Shown: positions 28,168 through 38,093, counted from the first letter of the stretch. The stretch is DNA of 64,000 bases from VAZQ01 sp963785745 (GCA_963785745.1 CAWAWR010000024.1:1-64000); one strand, 5' to 3'. Numbers and translations: made by a program. The notes: generated by a model from the letters alone, not told the origin.

Positions 28168-29419
28168 TCAGGTCCGCAACGCCCGACCGGCCAGAACGAA
28201 GCATCGTTCCGCCGAGAACCCCAACCCCGAAAATGTATATCCAGCCTAAAGTGAATTCGAGTAAGGGCGTGTTGAAAAGCCCCGCAACGATATTCTGTAC
28301 GACGAGCGCCGTGCCGAGCCACCGCACCAACCCGTCGCCCCGAAACAACAGCAGGTGCGCAAACCACATCGCATAGAGCAGGACGGTGCCGAGGGCGCCG
28401 AACTGGATCGCGACCAATAGCGTTTGATTGTGCGGATTGTCGGTCACCGACGGCGGTGATACCCTCGCTGCCGACTGCGGTGTGGCGGAATTGCTCGCGC
28501 TGCGACCCGGTGCCATGCCCAACGATTGGCGCCCGCGAGATGATGGCAATCGAGCGCGTCCAGAATTCAAGCCGGTACCCGGATGACGTTTTTGCGCCCT
28601 CGCTCCGATAATCGTGAACTTCCTGCACGACGTTCAGTACCCGCGTCCGCAGAAGCGACGACGACATCCAGACCATGGTGAAGGCCACGGTGGCCAGCGC
28701 CGCCAAGCTAAGTGCCTGCCTCCAGCCGAACCGCTGGAAGACAAACAGGGGTAACAGCGCGATCAGCGCGACCAGGGTGGCGCGGCCGGACGCCACATAT
28801 CCGATGTTGGCGAGGAAAAGGAGCGCAAGCGCGACCAGCGCGAGCGCTCAGCGTCCGCTGACGGCGGCGCCAGGCGTCGAGCGACAGATGCCCGAGCGCG
28901 AACGCGCACAACAGAAATTCACCGCTCTGAATGATGTAGTCCTTGACCGGGATGCCCGCGTACCTCACCGGCCAGGACAATGACGGAAACAGCCAGAAGA
29001 GCCACGACACGGCGAGCAGCAACGTGCAAGACAGCGACGAAGCCGCTGGCCACCCACAGTCCGCGCTCCGAACGCTGGAATTGAACGAACAGAACTGGGA
29101 TGATCAGGAGGCGCAGGAAGAGCTTGATGCTGCCGAATTGATCCGATGGCGCGGCCTCCGACCACGCCACGCCGAGCAGAGCGAGCGCGCATAGCAGCGC
29201 TGGCAGTCCGCCGGCAGGAATTGAAACGCTCCATCTCAACTCGGCCCAATCGAGCGTCGGCAGGACGGCGAGCAACCACAGGACAATGAGGATGCTCGAC
29301 GCGGTAACGGACCACGGCAGTGATACCGCGACGGCAACAGCCAGTCCGTCGGCAAACCGCGCGATGCGCGTCCGCTCGAATAGCTTCTCAACGAGCGTCG
29401 ATCGCGCTGCCCCGGACAT
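28136..29419 (-). CDS. O-antigen ligase/polymerase-like membrane protein (WaaL/Wzy family), frameshifted
   Basis: About 428 codons from 29419 encode a polytopic protein with 10-12 hydrophobic segments (FADGLAVAVAVSLPWSVTAS, then SILIVLWLLAVLPTLDW; later LLAVSWLFWLFPSLSW; SLAALATVAFTMVWMSSSLL). The periplasmic loop ends with RSIAIISRAPIVGHGTGSQR, and after another indel PHNQTLLVAIQFGALG. The pairing of GxGTG with NPHN(xx)L is the signature of the Wzy_C/O-antigen-ligase family. Indels near 29020, 28850 and 28455 break it. A member in this locus would ligate O-antigen to lipid A-core or polymerise a glycan; sequence alone cannot separate the two. Confidence 0.72.
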
Positions 29420-29557
29420 GCGTTGGATTTATACACCCTGCCGGCCGACCGACAACGCCCCATGGCAACGCAAGCGCGCTTGATCCGCGGCCGCTTGCGG
29501 GCCGATACGAAATCTCCTAATGCTCGCCCGTCGCAATCAACGGGCCTCTTTGCGCAT

Positions 29558-30109
29558 ATGGAAATCAGGAAGCTTCAAATTCCCGGACCCGTCGTCATCG
29601 TGCCCCGGAAATTTGGCGACGCGCGCGGCTTCCTGTCCGAGACCTACAGCAACGATGAGTTTTGCGCGAACGTCGCGCAGGCGCGCTTCGTGCAGGAAAA
29701 CCACAGCTACTCCGAGCACGCCGGCACGATCCGGGGCATCCACTTCCAATTGCCGCCGCACGCGCAGGGCAAGCTGGTGCGTGTGGTGCGTGGCGCAATC
29801 TTCGACGTCGCGGTCGACCTGCGCGCCGGCTCGCCGACTTTCGGCCGCCACGCCGCGGTCGAGCTGTCGGCCGCGAACTGGAGTCAAATCTGGATTCCGG
29901 AGGGCTTCGGCCATGGCTTGTGCACGATCGAGCCGCATACCGAGGTCGTCTACAAGCTGACGGCGCGCTACCATCCCGAGAGCGAGCGCGGCATCGCATG
30001 GAACGATCCCAGCCTCGCCATCGACTGGCCGCTGGGGCAACGCGAGCCCCGTTTGTCCGACCGCGACCGGAAGCATCCGAGCCTGGCCGAAGCACCGGCC
30101 TATTTCTGA
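29558..30109 (+). CDS. rfbC: dTDP-4-dehydrorhamnose 3,5-epimerase
   Basis: A 183-residue cupin, intact: PRKFGDARGFLSETYSNDEF, QENHSYSEHAGTIRGIHFQL with the catalytic His, RVVRGAIFDVAVDLRAGSPT and WIPEGFGHGLCTIE. The ATG at 29558 is chosen; a longer in-frame reading begins in unrelated sequence. It is the first gene of the rhamnose operon rfbCBDA, with rfbB only 36 bases on. It epimerises C3 and C5 of dTDP-4-keto-6-deoxyglucose. Confidence 0.93.
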   Translation: MEIRKLQIPGPVVIVPRKFGDARGFLSETYSNDEFCANVAQARFVQENHSYSEHAGTIRGIHFQLPPHAQGKLVRVVRGAIFDVAVDLRAGSPTFGRHAAVELSAANWSQIWIPEGFGHGLCTIEPHTEVVYKLTARYHPESERGIAWNDPSLAIDWPLGQREPRLSDRDRKHPSLAEAPAYF

Positions 30110-30145
30110 TATGATCGTGCGATGATCGGACCAGGGCAGGCCATG

Positions 30146-31201
30146 CGCATCGTCGTGACCGGAGGCGCAGGTTTCATCGGATCGGCGGTGTGCCGATTCC
30201 TGATCGGCCAGACCGATCACGAGGTCTGCAACGTCGACAAGCTCACCTATGCGGGCAACCTCGAATCGTTGCGCGAGGTCGCCGGCAATTCGCGGTACCG
30301 TTTTGTGCAGGCCGACATCTGCGACCGAGACGCGATCGACCGGGTGTTCTCGGAGGTCGTGCCGCATGCCGTGATCCACCTCGCGGCAGAGACCCATGTC
30401 GATCGCTCGATCGAGGCGTCGTACGCGTTCATCGACACCAACGTCGTCGGGACGCTCAATCTGCTGGAAGCAAGCCGCCGGCATCTTGCGCGCCCGAACG
30501 GTGTCGGGACCGATGCGTTCCGGTTCGTTCATGTCTCGACTGACGAGGTATATGGTTCGCTTGGGCCGGAAGGACGGTTTGTCGAGACGACCGCCTACAG
30601 TCCGAATTCGCCCTACGCCGCGAGCAAAGCGTCCGCCGATCATCTCGTCTGCGCGTGGCACGCCACCTATGGCGTCCCGACCATCGTCTCGAACTGCTCG
30701 AACAATTACGGCCCCTATCACTTCCCCGAGAAGCTGATCCCGCTCGCGATCCTGAACGGCATCGAGGGCAAACCGATCCCGATCTATGGCGATGGCCTCA
30801 ACATCCGCGACTGGCTGCATGTCGAGGACCATGCGCGCGCGCTTTATTGCATCCTGACGCGCGGCAGACCGGGCGAGAAGTATAACGTCGGCGCAACGAG
30901 CGAACGGACCAACATCGACGTGGCCACCGCGATCTGCGAGAGCCTCGACCGGTTGCGGCCCGACAGCGCGCCGCACCGGCGTCTCATCACGCGCGTCGAG
31001 GACCGGCCTGGCCACGACCGGCGCTACGCGATCGACGCGCGAAAGCTGCAGCGCGAATTGCAATGGGCCGCCGAGGTCAGTTTCGAAGAGGGCCTCGACG
31101 CCACCGTGCAATGGTACATCGCCAATGAATGGTGGTGGCGTCCGCTCCGGCAACGCTACGGCGGCGAGCGTCTCGGCATCATCGAACGCCAGGCCACTTG
31201 A
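30146..31201 (+). CDS. rfbB: dTDP-glucose 4,6-dehydratase
   Basis: An intact SDR of about 351 residues: VVTGGAGFIGSAVCRFLIGQ, HLAAETHVDRSIEASYAFID, VSTDEVYGSLG, then YAASKASADHLVCAWHATYG and NCSNNYGPYHFPEKLIPLAI, all RmlB hallmarks including the catalytic Asp-Glu pair and Tyr-x3-Lys. An in-frame ATG at 30122 adds eight residues; 30146 starts at the conserved MRIVVTGG. Its stop shares one base with the rfbD start (TGATG). It makes dTDP-4-keto-6-deoxy-D-glucose, possibly also the substrate of the C-methyltransferase at 14148. Confidence 0.94.
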   Translation, partial: RIVVTGGAGFIGSAVCRFLIGQTDHEVCNVDKLTYAGNLESLREVAGNSRYRFVQADICDRDAIDRVFSEVVPHAVIHLAAETHVDRSIEASYAFIDTNVVGTLNLLEASRRHLARPNGVGTDAFRFVHVSTDEVYGSLGPEGRFVETTAYSPNSPYAASKASADHLVCAWHATYGVPTIVSNCSNNYGPYHFPEKLIPLAILNGIEGKPIPIYGDGLNIRDWLHVEDHARALYCILTRGRPGEKYNVGATSERTNIDVATAICESLDRLRPDSAPHRRLITRVEDRPGHDRRYAIDARKLQRELQWAAEVSFEEGLDATVQWYIANEWWWRPLRQRYGGERLGIIERQAT

Positions 31202-32098
31202 TGCCGCGGATCCGGATCGCCGTCACCGGCACGCACGGCCAAGTGGTCCGGTCGCTGGTCGAACGGTCGGCGGGAACAACATATGACGTCGTCTGCATCG
31301 GCCGCCCGGACGTTCGACCTCGCCAAGCCGGAGACAATCGATAGCGCCCTCGCCGCCATCACCGCCGATGTCCTGGTCAGCGCCGCCGCCTACACCGACG
31401 TGAACAAGGCGGAGGCGGAAAGCGATCTCGCCGACCTCATTAATGCGCGGGCACCCGGCCTGATTGCGGCGCGGGCGGATGCGCGTGGCGTTCCGATCAT
31501 CCACCTGTCGACCGACTACGTGTTCGACGGCACGAAGCGCGACCCTTACGTCGAAAGCGACACGATCCGCCCCATCAACACCTACGGCCGCTCAAAGGCG
31601 AACGGCGAGCGCGCGGTGGCGGCGGCGCATCCCCGCCACGTCATCCTGCGCACCTCGTGGGTATACAGCCCGTTCAATCGTAATTTCGTCCGCACCATGC
31701 TCGACCTGGCCCGCAAGCAAAGTGAGGTGCGCGTGGTCGCCGACCAGACCGGCAATCCGACGGCGGCGGCCGACATCGCCGACGGCATCCTGACGGTGGC
31801 GCGCAATCTCGTCGAAGGGCGCGGCGAAGATCGCTTCGGCACCTTCCATCTGGCGGCGGGTGGCATCGCGACCTGGGCGGAGTTCGCAACGGCAATCTTT
31901 GCGGCCTCCGCCGAGCGCGGCGGCCCCGCCGCCCGTGTTGTTCCGATCGCGAGCGCGGAGTATCAAACGCCGGCGCGGCGGCCCGCAAACTCGCGGCTCG
32001 ACTGCACGAAGATCTCGCGCGTGTACGGGGTTTCGCTGCCGCACTGGCAGTCGTCGCTCGGCCCATGCGTCGGCCGGATTCTGGAGCAAGGGGCATGA
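31201..32098 (+). CDS. rfbD: dTDP-4-dehydrorhamnose reductase, one frameshift
   Basis: RmlD family: IRIAVTGTHGQVVRSLVERS, then AAAYTDVNKAEAE, HLSTDYVFDGTK, YGRSKANGERAVAAA and LRTSWVYSPFNRNFVRTML. Near 31310 one extra G (GACGTTCGACC where GACTTCGACC is expected) shifts the frame; removing it restores GRPDFDLAKPETI. About 298 codons is the usual length. It reduces dTDP-4-keto-L-rhamnose with NAD(P)H. Its stop overlaps the rfbA ATG (ATGA). Confidence 0.92.
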
Positions 32099-32964
32099 AG
32101 GGCATCATTCTGGCGGGCGGCACCGGTTCGCGGCTGCATCCGATGACCCGTGCGGTCTCCAAGCAGCTCCTGCCGGTCTACGACAAGCCGATGATCTACT
32201 ATCCGCTCACCACACTGATGTTCGCGGGAATCCGCGAGATGCTGATCATCTCGACGCCGGACGACCTGCCGAGCTTTCGCCGCCTGCTTGGCGACGGCAA
32301 GCAGTGGGGACTGTCGCTGCACTATGCCGAGCAGCCGAAGCCTGAGGGCCTCGCGCAGGCCTATGTCATCGGCGCCGATTTCGTGCGTGGAGAATCGTCA
32401 GCGCTGGTGCTGGGCGACAACATTTTCTTCGGCCGCGAATTGCCGGCGATGCTCGCGGCGGCCTCCGCGCGTCCGCGCGGCGCGACCTTCTTCGGCTATC
32501 GGGTACGCAATCCGGAGCAATACGGCGTGGTGGAGTTCGACGACCAGCGAAAAATCCTGTCGATCGAGGAGAAGCCGCGCACGCCGCGCTCGCACTGGGC
32601 GCTGACCGGCTTGTATTTCTTCGACCGCCAGGCAGCCGAGATCGCGGCCTCGATCAAGCCGTCCGGGCGCAACGAATACGAGATCACCGACGTCATCCGG
32701 GCCTATGCCGACCGCGGCGAGGCGCACCTCGAGCTCATGGGGCGCGGCTTTGCATGGCTCGACACCGGGACCTGCGACAGCCTCCTGGAAGCGGCGGAAT
32801 TCGTGCGCGCGCTGGAGCGCCGGCAGGGCTTGCGCATCGCCTGTCCGGAAGAGGTCGCGTTCGAATTGGGCTTCATCGACAAGGCGCAGCTCGAACGCCT
32901 CGGACGCGCGATGCCCAACAGCGAGTACGGGAAATATCTGCTCGGGATCGCGGCCGAGCACTAG
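32095..32964 (+). CDS. rfbA: Glucose-1-phosphate thymidylyltransferase
   Basis: An intact protein of 289 residues: KGIILAGGTGSRLHPMTRAV with SKQLLPVYDKPMIYYPL, VLGDNIFFG, VEFDDQRKILSIEEKP and the terminal MPNSEYGKYLLGIAAEH. It forms dTDP-glucose from Glc-1-P and dTTP. The ATG at 32095 overlaps the rfbD stop. The 3' end is convergent with the alpha/beta-hydrolase gene and the two stops share the palindrome CTAG (32961-32964). A decayed copy of this gene's last codons lies at 34083-34153. Confidence 0.95.
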   Translation: MKGIILAGGTGSRLHPMTRAVSKQLLPVYDKPMIYYPLTTLMFAGIREMLIISTPDDLPSFRRLLGDGKQWGLSLHYAEQPKPEGLAQAYVIGADFVRGESSALVLGDNIFFGRELPAMLAAASARPRGATFFGYRVRNPEQYGVVEFDDQRKILSIEEKPRTPRSHWALTGLYFFDRQAAEIAASIKPSGRNEYEITDVIRAYADRGEAHLELMGRGFAWLDTGTCDSLLEAAEFVRALERRQGLRIACPEEVAFELGFIDKAQLERLGRAMPNSEYGKYLLGIAAEH

Positions 32965-33974
32965 GCCGCGGACCTGCTGACGCTTCCGGATACGGGGCGC
33001 TGGCTCCTTCCAAATGGATAAACGGCGCTTGGAAGAAGCTCGGCGACCGCCGCTGCCACGACGTCCGGAGCGGCGTGGTGCGACATGTGCCCGATGTCTT
33101 TGAGCAGGACAAGCTTTGCGCGCGGCAATACCGCCGCAAGGGCTCGCGCGTTGATTTGCGGCGAGACCATCGTGTCGCGATCGCCGGTGATAATGACAGT
33201 TGGTGCGCGCAGCTCGGCGTAGCGCGGTACTTGTGCGGTGATAAATCGCTCAAGCAACGCAAGGTCGAGCGCGTTGGAGTGGAACGTCTTCGGTCGCAGC
33301 ACCAATCGGATCGCGGCCCGACGCACATAGTCCGCGGGCACCGCTTGCGGTTCAAACACAGTGCGCGAGGCGCCACCGACCAGCAACAATCCGAGTGGAT
33401 AAACGCAGGTACGCAGAAACAGCGGTCCAATGTAGGGCAGCAGAGCGAGCTTGTTGTACCAACCCGGATTGCCGGGCCAGGGATGGGTGGGAGCTGAGAG
33501 CAGAACAAGGCCTGCCGTACGCTCCGGAAATGCAAGCGCATAGGCCGTGGCAAACGCACCGCCCCAGGAGTGGCCAATCAAAATTGCGCGCCGCACACCG
33601 AGTTGTTCGAGCGCACCCGCGACAAGTTCTGCCTGGCGTGCGGGCGAGGCATAGTCGCCACGCTCGGGCCGCGAACTCCAGCCGTGGCCGGGCCGATCGA
33701 TCAAAATGACGCGGTGGGATGAGGCAAGCTTCTCGCCGAGGGCAAGCCGCATATCCTCCAAATTCCCGCTCGCGCCGTGGATCAGGACGATGGGGGGATC
33801 GGCACCGGGAGCATCGCGTTCAAGGCCGAGCACGGCGACGTGCAAACGCACACCTTGAACCTCGACGAACTGGCCGGTCGGAGGATGGGCGGCCTCAAGG
33901 CGCGCGACACCGAAAGAGGTCGTCGCCGCGAGCACGCCGAACAACACCAGAAGCACGAGCGAGATAAAATACAA
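32961..33974 (-). CDS. Membrane-anchored alpha/beta hydrolase
   Basis: A 337-residue protein with an N-terminal signal anchor (FISLVLLVLFGVLAATTSFG) and an alpha/beta-hydrolase fold: oxyanion region LIHGASGNLED, nucleophile elbow LIGHSWGGAFA (GxSxG), acid in ITGDRDTMVSP and catalytic His in KDIGHMSHH. The frame is intact. Substrate unknown; esterase, haloperoxidase-like and C-C hydrolase activities are all found in this family. It is convergent with rfbA and lies between intact rfbA and the rmlA relic at 34083, as if inserted between two copies. Confidence 0.85.
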   Translation of the reverse strand: MYFISLVLLVLFGVLAATTSFGVARLEAAHPPTGQFVEVQGVRLHVAVLGLERDAPGADPPIVLIHGASGNLEDMRLALGEKLASSHRVILIDRPGHGWSSRPERGDYASPARQAELVAGALEQLGVRRAILIGHSWGGAFATAYALAFPERTAGLVLLSAPTHPWPGNPGWYNKLALLPYIGPLFLRTCVYPLGLLLVGGASRTVFEPQAVPADYVRRAAIRLVLRPKTFHSNALDLALLERFITAQVPRYAELRAPTVIITGDRDTMVSPQINARALAAVLPRAKLVLLKDIGHMSHHAAPDVVAAAVAELLPSAVYPFGRSQRPVSGSVSRSAA

Positions 33975-34082
33975 TTGTCTCGGACATGGCTACTGCCCGT
34001 ACCGCGATAGCGATCTGAGCGAACGCACCCAAACCTTTCTGCACGATAAACGGTCAATGGCCCGACATTGTTCCGAGGACGT

Positions 34083-34153
34083 CGAGCGATCGAACCCGCG
34101 ATGCCCGACGGCGAGCGCGGGAGATACCTGCTTGGGGATTGCAGGCGAGCACT
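34083..34153 (+). pseudogene. Relic of a second rmlA 3' end
   Basis: This stretch aligns with the end of rfbA at about 32891-32962. In both, ATGCCC-AC-GCGAG is followed by CGGGA-ATA-CTGCT-GGG and then GCGAGCACT/CCGAGCACT, about 80 percent identical over the last 53 bases. Translated with one G removed it reads AMPDGERGRYLLGIAGEH against AMPNSEYGKYLLGIAAEH. The stop is lost, and upstream similarity fades after about 70 bases. It lies 1.2 kb from rfbA with a hydrolase gene between, so it is a decayed remnant of a former rmlA copy. Confidence 0.6.
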
Positions 34154-34163
34154 CGGGCCGCCT

Positions 34164-35604
34164 TTACCTGCCCAGGAAGCGCTTTCTGAAAATGGTGTTG
34201 AGCATGCGCAGTGCGGTCCGACTGATCTTCCAGTAGTTGGCCGAGTGTTTGGATTCGCCGCTGGCGCGCCGGTAGTAGCTCGCGGGGATTTCCACCACGC
34301 GCCGGCGCGCGCGCAGGATCTCGATCATCATCTCCGGCGAGAACTCCGGCCCGACACCGACCATGCGGTCGCGGATGTCCAGCCAGGCCTGCCGCCAGAT
34401 GCCGCGATATGTGCAACCGACATCCGTAAAGCGCGGCTGCTGGCCCCACCACATCGCCTCGACCAGCTTGCCGACGAACACGTTGCCCCAGCGCACGAGC
34501 CCGCGCATGTTGGTCCCCTGCTCGATCATCTCGCGCGTCGTCCGCGTTCCGATCACCATGTCGGCATCTTTCAGGTATTCGAGGAATTTGCCGAGATCCT
34601 TGGCGCGAAACGAGTGGTCCGCCTCGACCACGATGAGAATGTCGCCGGCCGCGTGGTCGAGACCATATTTGATGCAGTCGCCGTAGCCGTAGAGCGAAAC
34701 GGTTTCCACGCGAGCGCCATGTTCCCGGGCAACTTCGGCGGTGCGGTCACGGGACGAGTTGTTGACGATCAGCACCTCATGGACATGCGGCAGGAAGTCA
34801 TCGATCACGTAGCCGATCGATTCCTCTTCGTTGAAGGCGGGCATCACGACGCTGATCTTGTACTGACCGAAATTCAATTTTCGCGTCGCGTAGTTGGCGT
34901 CGTTGTAGTCCTCCACCGAGTTGACGTTGAAATATTGCCCTTGCAACGGCAGCGGAAGAATGCGCTCACCGCCGTTGATGGCGGACATCAGCGCGTCGGT
35001 CAGCTCGACCCGTCCCGTGCGCGACGAAGCCGCCGTCTTGCGAATCCAGTCGCCGATGCGCGGGTGAAGGACATAGGTTCCGACTCCCGCCAGATCGGTC
35101 CGCGGAGAATCCGGCTTTTCCTCCAGACGCACAATCCGGTCGCCGGCGATTTCGACGCTGTAGTTTTTCCGGATCAGGCGTTTGTCGCGGGTCTGATGCA
35201 CCCCGCATGCCGCCACTGCGGAATCCAGGTTCAGCTTCGAAATGTCACGGTGGTTGAACTCGAGATACAGCTCATCGACCGAGGATGGTCACGAACGGCG
35301 CGGCAAGTTTCTCGGTCACCAGCAGCAAGCCACGCGCAAGACCGATCTTGGGATCGGGACATTCCAGATAGTTGAGCGTGACGCCAAGCCGTTCGCCGGA
35401 TCCGAGCGCGCTCCGGATCTGATCGCCAAAATGTCCCAGAATGACCGTGATGTCGCGCACGCCGAGCTGATCGCGCATCAATTCGATGTTGCGGGCGATG
35501 AGCGGCTTGCCCGCGACTTCAAGCAGCACCTTCGGGACATATTTGGTGGCCGGATAGGCGCGCAAACCTTGGCCTGCCGCTGGAATCACACCGTGAGATA
35601 TCAT
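34164..35604 (-). CDS. Fused sugar nucleotidyltransferase and GT2 glycosyltransferase
   Basis: Residues 1-230 are an NTP_transferase domain: IPAAGQGLRAYPATKYVPK (the GxGxR...K nucleotide loop), VTILGDEL once a one-base insertion near 35280 is removed, and RLEEKPDSPRTDLAGVGTYV. Residues about 240-480 are a GT2/DPM1-like transferase: KISVVMPAFNEEESIGYVID, IVNNSSRDRTAEVAREHG, ILIVVEADHS (DxD-type site) and FTDVGCTYRGIWRQAW. The protein would make an activated sugar and transfer it, likely to a lipid or core acceptor. It is last in the leftward operon hldD-hldE-GT2-polytopic GT, which ties it to core synthesis. Its exact sugar is unknown. Confidence 0.75.
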
Positions 35605-35658
35605 GGGAGAAATGCCGCCGATTGCCGGCCATGGGTGTATGCCGCCGCCGGGGCGGCT

Positions 35659-37317
35659 TCAAGCCTTCGGAGGGCAGAATGGAAATCGCTCGATCGCCCT
35701 GGTCCAACCTGGCAGCCACGCGCAGAGGGGCTCCGGCGACCGCCGGAGCAGGAACGCGGCTTTGACCGATTCGAACTGCCCCATCACGATCTGCGTCGCG
35801 ATGAGAAGGATCCCAAGCGGGACAACAAGGCGATGCGAGGCGAGCTCGGTCAAATTTGCAAACAACCAGGCAGCCGCCAGGACGATGACGGGATCCGCGA
35901 AAATGGAATAGGCGATCGTCGCGTTCCGAAACGTCCCCGCGATGTCGATCAGCCATGCGGTCGCCAGTAGCACGGCCGTCTGGGCGACGAGGAGCCGCCG
36001 GCCGCGATACCATGCCATGCACATTCCGGCGATGACGGCCCATTGCAGGAACATCGTAGCCCGTGACGACGGATGGAGCACGAACGTGACATGGGCGAAT
36101 TGCTCGTAGATGCCGGCAGCAAGTTTCTGCAGCAGGACCGCGCTCAAGAATCCCGCGCTGCCGTCCAATTGCGGATTGACGTAGCTCGCCATCGCGAACA
36201 TGAACTCGAAGATATTGATCACCGAGAGCGGGTTCTGCGGATGGTAGCGCAGCATCATCGACAGCAACCCGATCATCAAGCCGAGCGCCACGGCCAACAG
36301 CGTCGCAACGGTCTCCAGAGCCGGAACGCGCCAAATCCAGGCGAACGCAACGATCGCGGCAGCGACGTAACCGGCAAGAACCGCCTGATAGAGACCGAAT
36401 ATCCCGAACGGCGGCGCCAGAAGCGGATAGAGCGAGCTCAAACGCTCGGTGCGAGCGACGTCGAATAGATGCGCTGTTGGAATTGCGGCCAACACCACCA
36501 ACACGGCAAGCACCGCGATCACCGGCTCTGCCTGGGACGGCCGGCGCCATAGCGATCCCCCCTCTTCCGGTCTCACGCCAAAAAACAACACGACCACCGG
36601 CCAGGCGGCGGCCAGGAAGACGGCCTGCACCTTGTTGACAACTCCCAGCGTGCACAGCATCGCGGCAAGGCCGATGACCAGGGAGCGCCATGCCCAGCCC
36701 GGCGAGCGCGCCGCGATCAACAGCAGCAGCAATCCAACTGTATTGAGCCCGGCCGATAAGAGGTCCGTCCGCAGCTGGATGGCTTGCCACATGACGGCCG
36801 ACGAAAACCCGAGCAGCGCCGTGGCGATGATCGCAATGCGCCAATCCGCAACGAGACGGCGGACGAGAAGCGCGAAGGCAGCAACGAAGGAGAGCGAGAT
36901 CAACAGCGACAGAACCCGCGTGGACCGCACCGCCGCCGTCCAGGCCCGGTCAAAACCGGCCGCGTCCGAGGGTGGCGGAATCTGCGACAGCGCAACGATA
37001 TCGAGCACGCTAAGCGAATGCAGGAGCCGGAGCCAGGCTTCCGTCAGCACGACATGGAGATGACCGGGATGGTAGAAGAACTCCTGCGGCTTGCCGTCGT
37101 TCAAAAGGAAACCTTGATACACCATCATGATGTCCATATCGGCGAAGCGCCAATACGGAATCCAATAGCCAAACAGGAAGAACGAAACGACGATCCAGAA
37201 TAGAATGAGGCCCAGCGAGCCGCTCCAGTTCTTGACGGCCAGAAGGCGATCAAGATTTTTCGCCGGCTCGCCGGCGGCTCCCGGTTTCTCGGTCCTCACC
37301 GCATCGGCGTTCGTCAT
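35659..37317 (-). CDS. Polytopic membrane glycosyltransferase (PMT/ArnT-like GT-C)
   Basis: An intact 552-residue protein with about 11 transmembrane helices (SLGLILFWIVVSFFLFGYWI; LGLMIGLLSMMLRYH; LAVLVVLAAIPTAHLFDV). The first large loop carries RFADMDIMMVYQGFLLNDGK and FFYHPGHLHVVLTEAWLRLL, in the position of the catalytic Asp/Glu loop of GT-C enzymes. GT-C enzymes use polyprenyl-phosphate sugars on the periplasmic side. The ATG at 37317 shares one base with the stop of the upstream GT2 gene (TGATG). In this operon it likely adds a sugar to LPS core or lipid A; the polyprenyl donor could come from the DPM1-like domain encoded next (34164-35604). Confidence 0.7.
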   Translation of the reverse strand: MTNADAVRTEKPGAAGEPAKNLDRLLAVKNWSGSLGLILFWIVVSFFLFGYWIPYWRFADMDIMMVYQGFLLNDGKPQEFFYHPGHLHVVLTEAWLRLLHSLSVLDIVALSQIPPPSDAAGFDRAWTAAVRSTRVLSLLISLSFVAAFALLVRRLVADWRIAIIATALLGFSSAVMWQAIQLRTDLLSAGLNTVGLLLLLIAARSPGWAWRSLVIGLAAMLCTLGVVNKVQAVFLAAAWPVVVLFFGVRPEEGGSLWRRPSQAEPVIAVLAVLVVLAAIPTAHLFDVARTERLSSLYPLLAPPFGIFGLYQAVLAGYVAAAIVAFAWIWRVPALETVATLLAVALGLMIGLLSMMLRYHPQNPLSVINIFEFMFAMASYVNPQLDGSAGFLSAVLLQKLAAGIYEQFAHVTFVLHPSSRATMFLQWAVIAGMCMAWYRGRRLLVAQTAVLLATAWLIDIAGTFRNATIAYSIFADPVIVLAAAWLFANLTELASHRLVVPLGILLIATQIVMGQFESVKAAFLLRRSPEPLCAWLPGWTRAIERFPFCPPKA

Positions 37318-38072
37318 CAGCGCGGATTCCGCGTCTGGTTCATGAGCCACAGCTTCATGTACCGGTAGTAGGTGCCTTCGGCGTTGAGGACCGCGAGCAG
37401 AAATCCCTCGCGGCCGTCAAGGAAACCCGCGCGCAGAACATAGGTCCGGAAGAACGCATAGGCGCCGCGCACGATACCGGTCACGAACCACACGCGCCGG
37501 CCCTTGGCGTGCATCATCTCGGCACTCGCGGTCGAATACCGGTCCATGCGCGAGGTGGCGTCTTCGATCCGCCGCACTGGAAAGTGGGTGATCGGCTCCG
37601 ACAGACACGTAACCGGCCCGTCGCAGACTGGGCGCGGATGCACGAGATCGTCGGTCCAGCGCGCGCTGCCGCGCTTCCACAGCCTCAGCACATGGTCGGG
37701 ATGCCAGCCGGAGTGGCGCATCACCCGGCCGCAGAATGACGACGAGCGCGGCATCTCGTAGCCGTCGGACGTCCCCTCGCGGACAGCCTTCTGAATCTCA
37801 GCGGCGAGCGCAGGGCTGATCCGCTCGTCGGCATCGACCGAGAGAACCCAATCGCCCTGCGCCAGCGAGAGCGCCCGGTTGAACTGGCGTCCAAAGCCCT
37901 CGAACGCATGGAAGCTGACACGCGCACCACGCCCTTCGGCGATCCTCACCGTGTCGTCGTCGCTTCCGGAATCGACAACGATGCGCTCGTCGCAGAACGC
38001 CACGCTGTCGAGGCACTCCGCAATATTCATTGCTTCGTTCTTGGTGATGATGATCGCGCTCAGGACCGGCAT
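37317..38072 (-). CDS. GT2 glycosyltransferase, WaaE/KdtX-like
   Basis: A 251-residue GT2 enzyme: LSAIIITKNEAMNIAECLDS, RIVVDSGSDDDTVRIAEGRG, DWVLSVDADERISPALAAEI (the DxD), SSFCGRVMRHSGWHPDHVLR and RWTDDLVHPRPVC. This pattern is that of WaaE-type beta-1,4-glucosyltransferases acting on heptose I of the inner core. The ATG at 38072 is preferred because the longer frame adds only seven unrelated residues. It sits 21 bases after hldE and overlaps the next gene. Confidence 0.82.
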   Translation of the reverse strand: MPVLSAIIITKNEAMNIAECLDSVAFCDERIVVDSGSDDDTVRIAEGRGARVSFHAFEGFGRQFNRALSLAQGDWVLSVDADERISPALAAEIQKAVREGTSDGYEMPRSSSFCGRVMRHSGWHPDHVLRLWKRGSARWTDDLVHPRPVCDGPVTCLSEPITHFPVRRIEDATSRMDRYSTASAEMMHAKGRRVWFVTGIVRGAYAFFRTYVLRAGFLDGREGFLLAVLNAEGTYYRYMKLWLMNQTRNPR

Positions 38073-38093
38073 GTGGCTCACGCGAACTGGCAA

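Noticed and set aside
29537..31153. A 538-codon open frame on the minus strand across rfbC and rfbB
   Set aside because: It is antisense to two intact, strongly conserved genes; high GC keeps the opposite frame open, and its residues show no domain.
34068..35375. A 435-codon plus-strand frame across the fused NTase-GT2 gene
   Set aside because: It is the antisense shadow of a gene with clear motifs; the composition is Arg/Asp/His-rich as expected for shadows.
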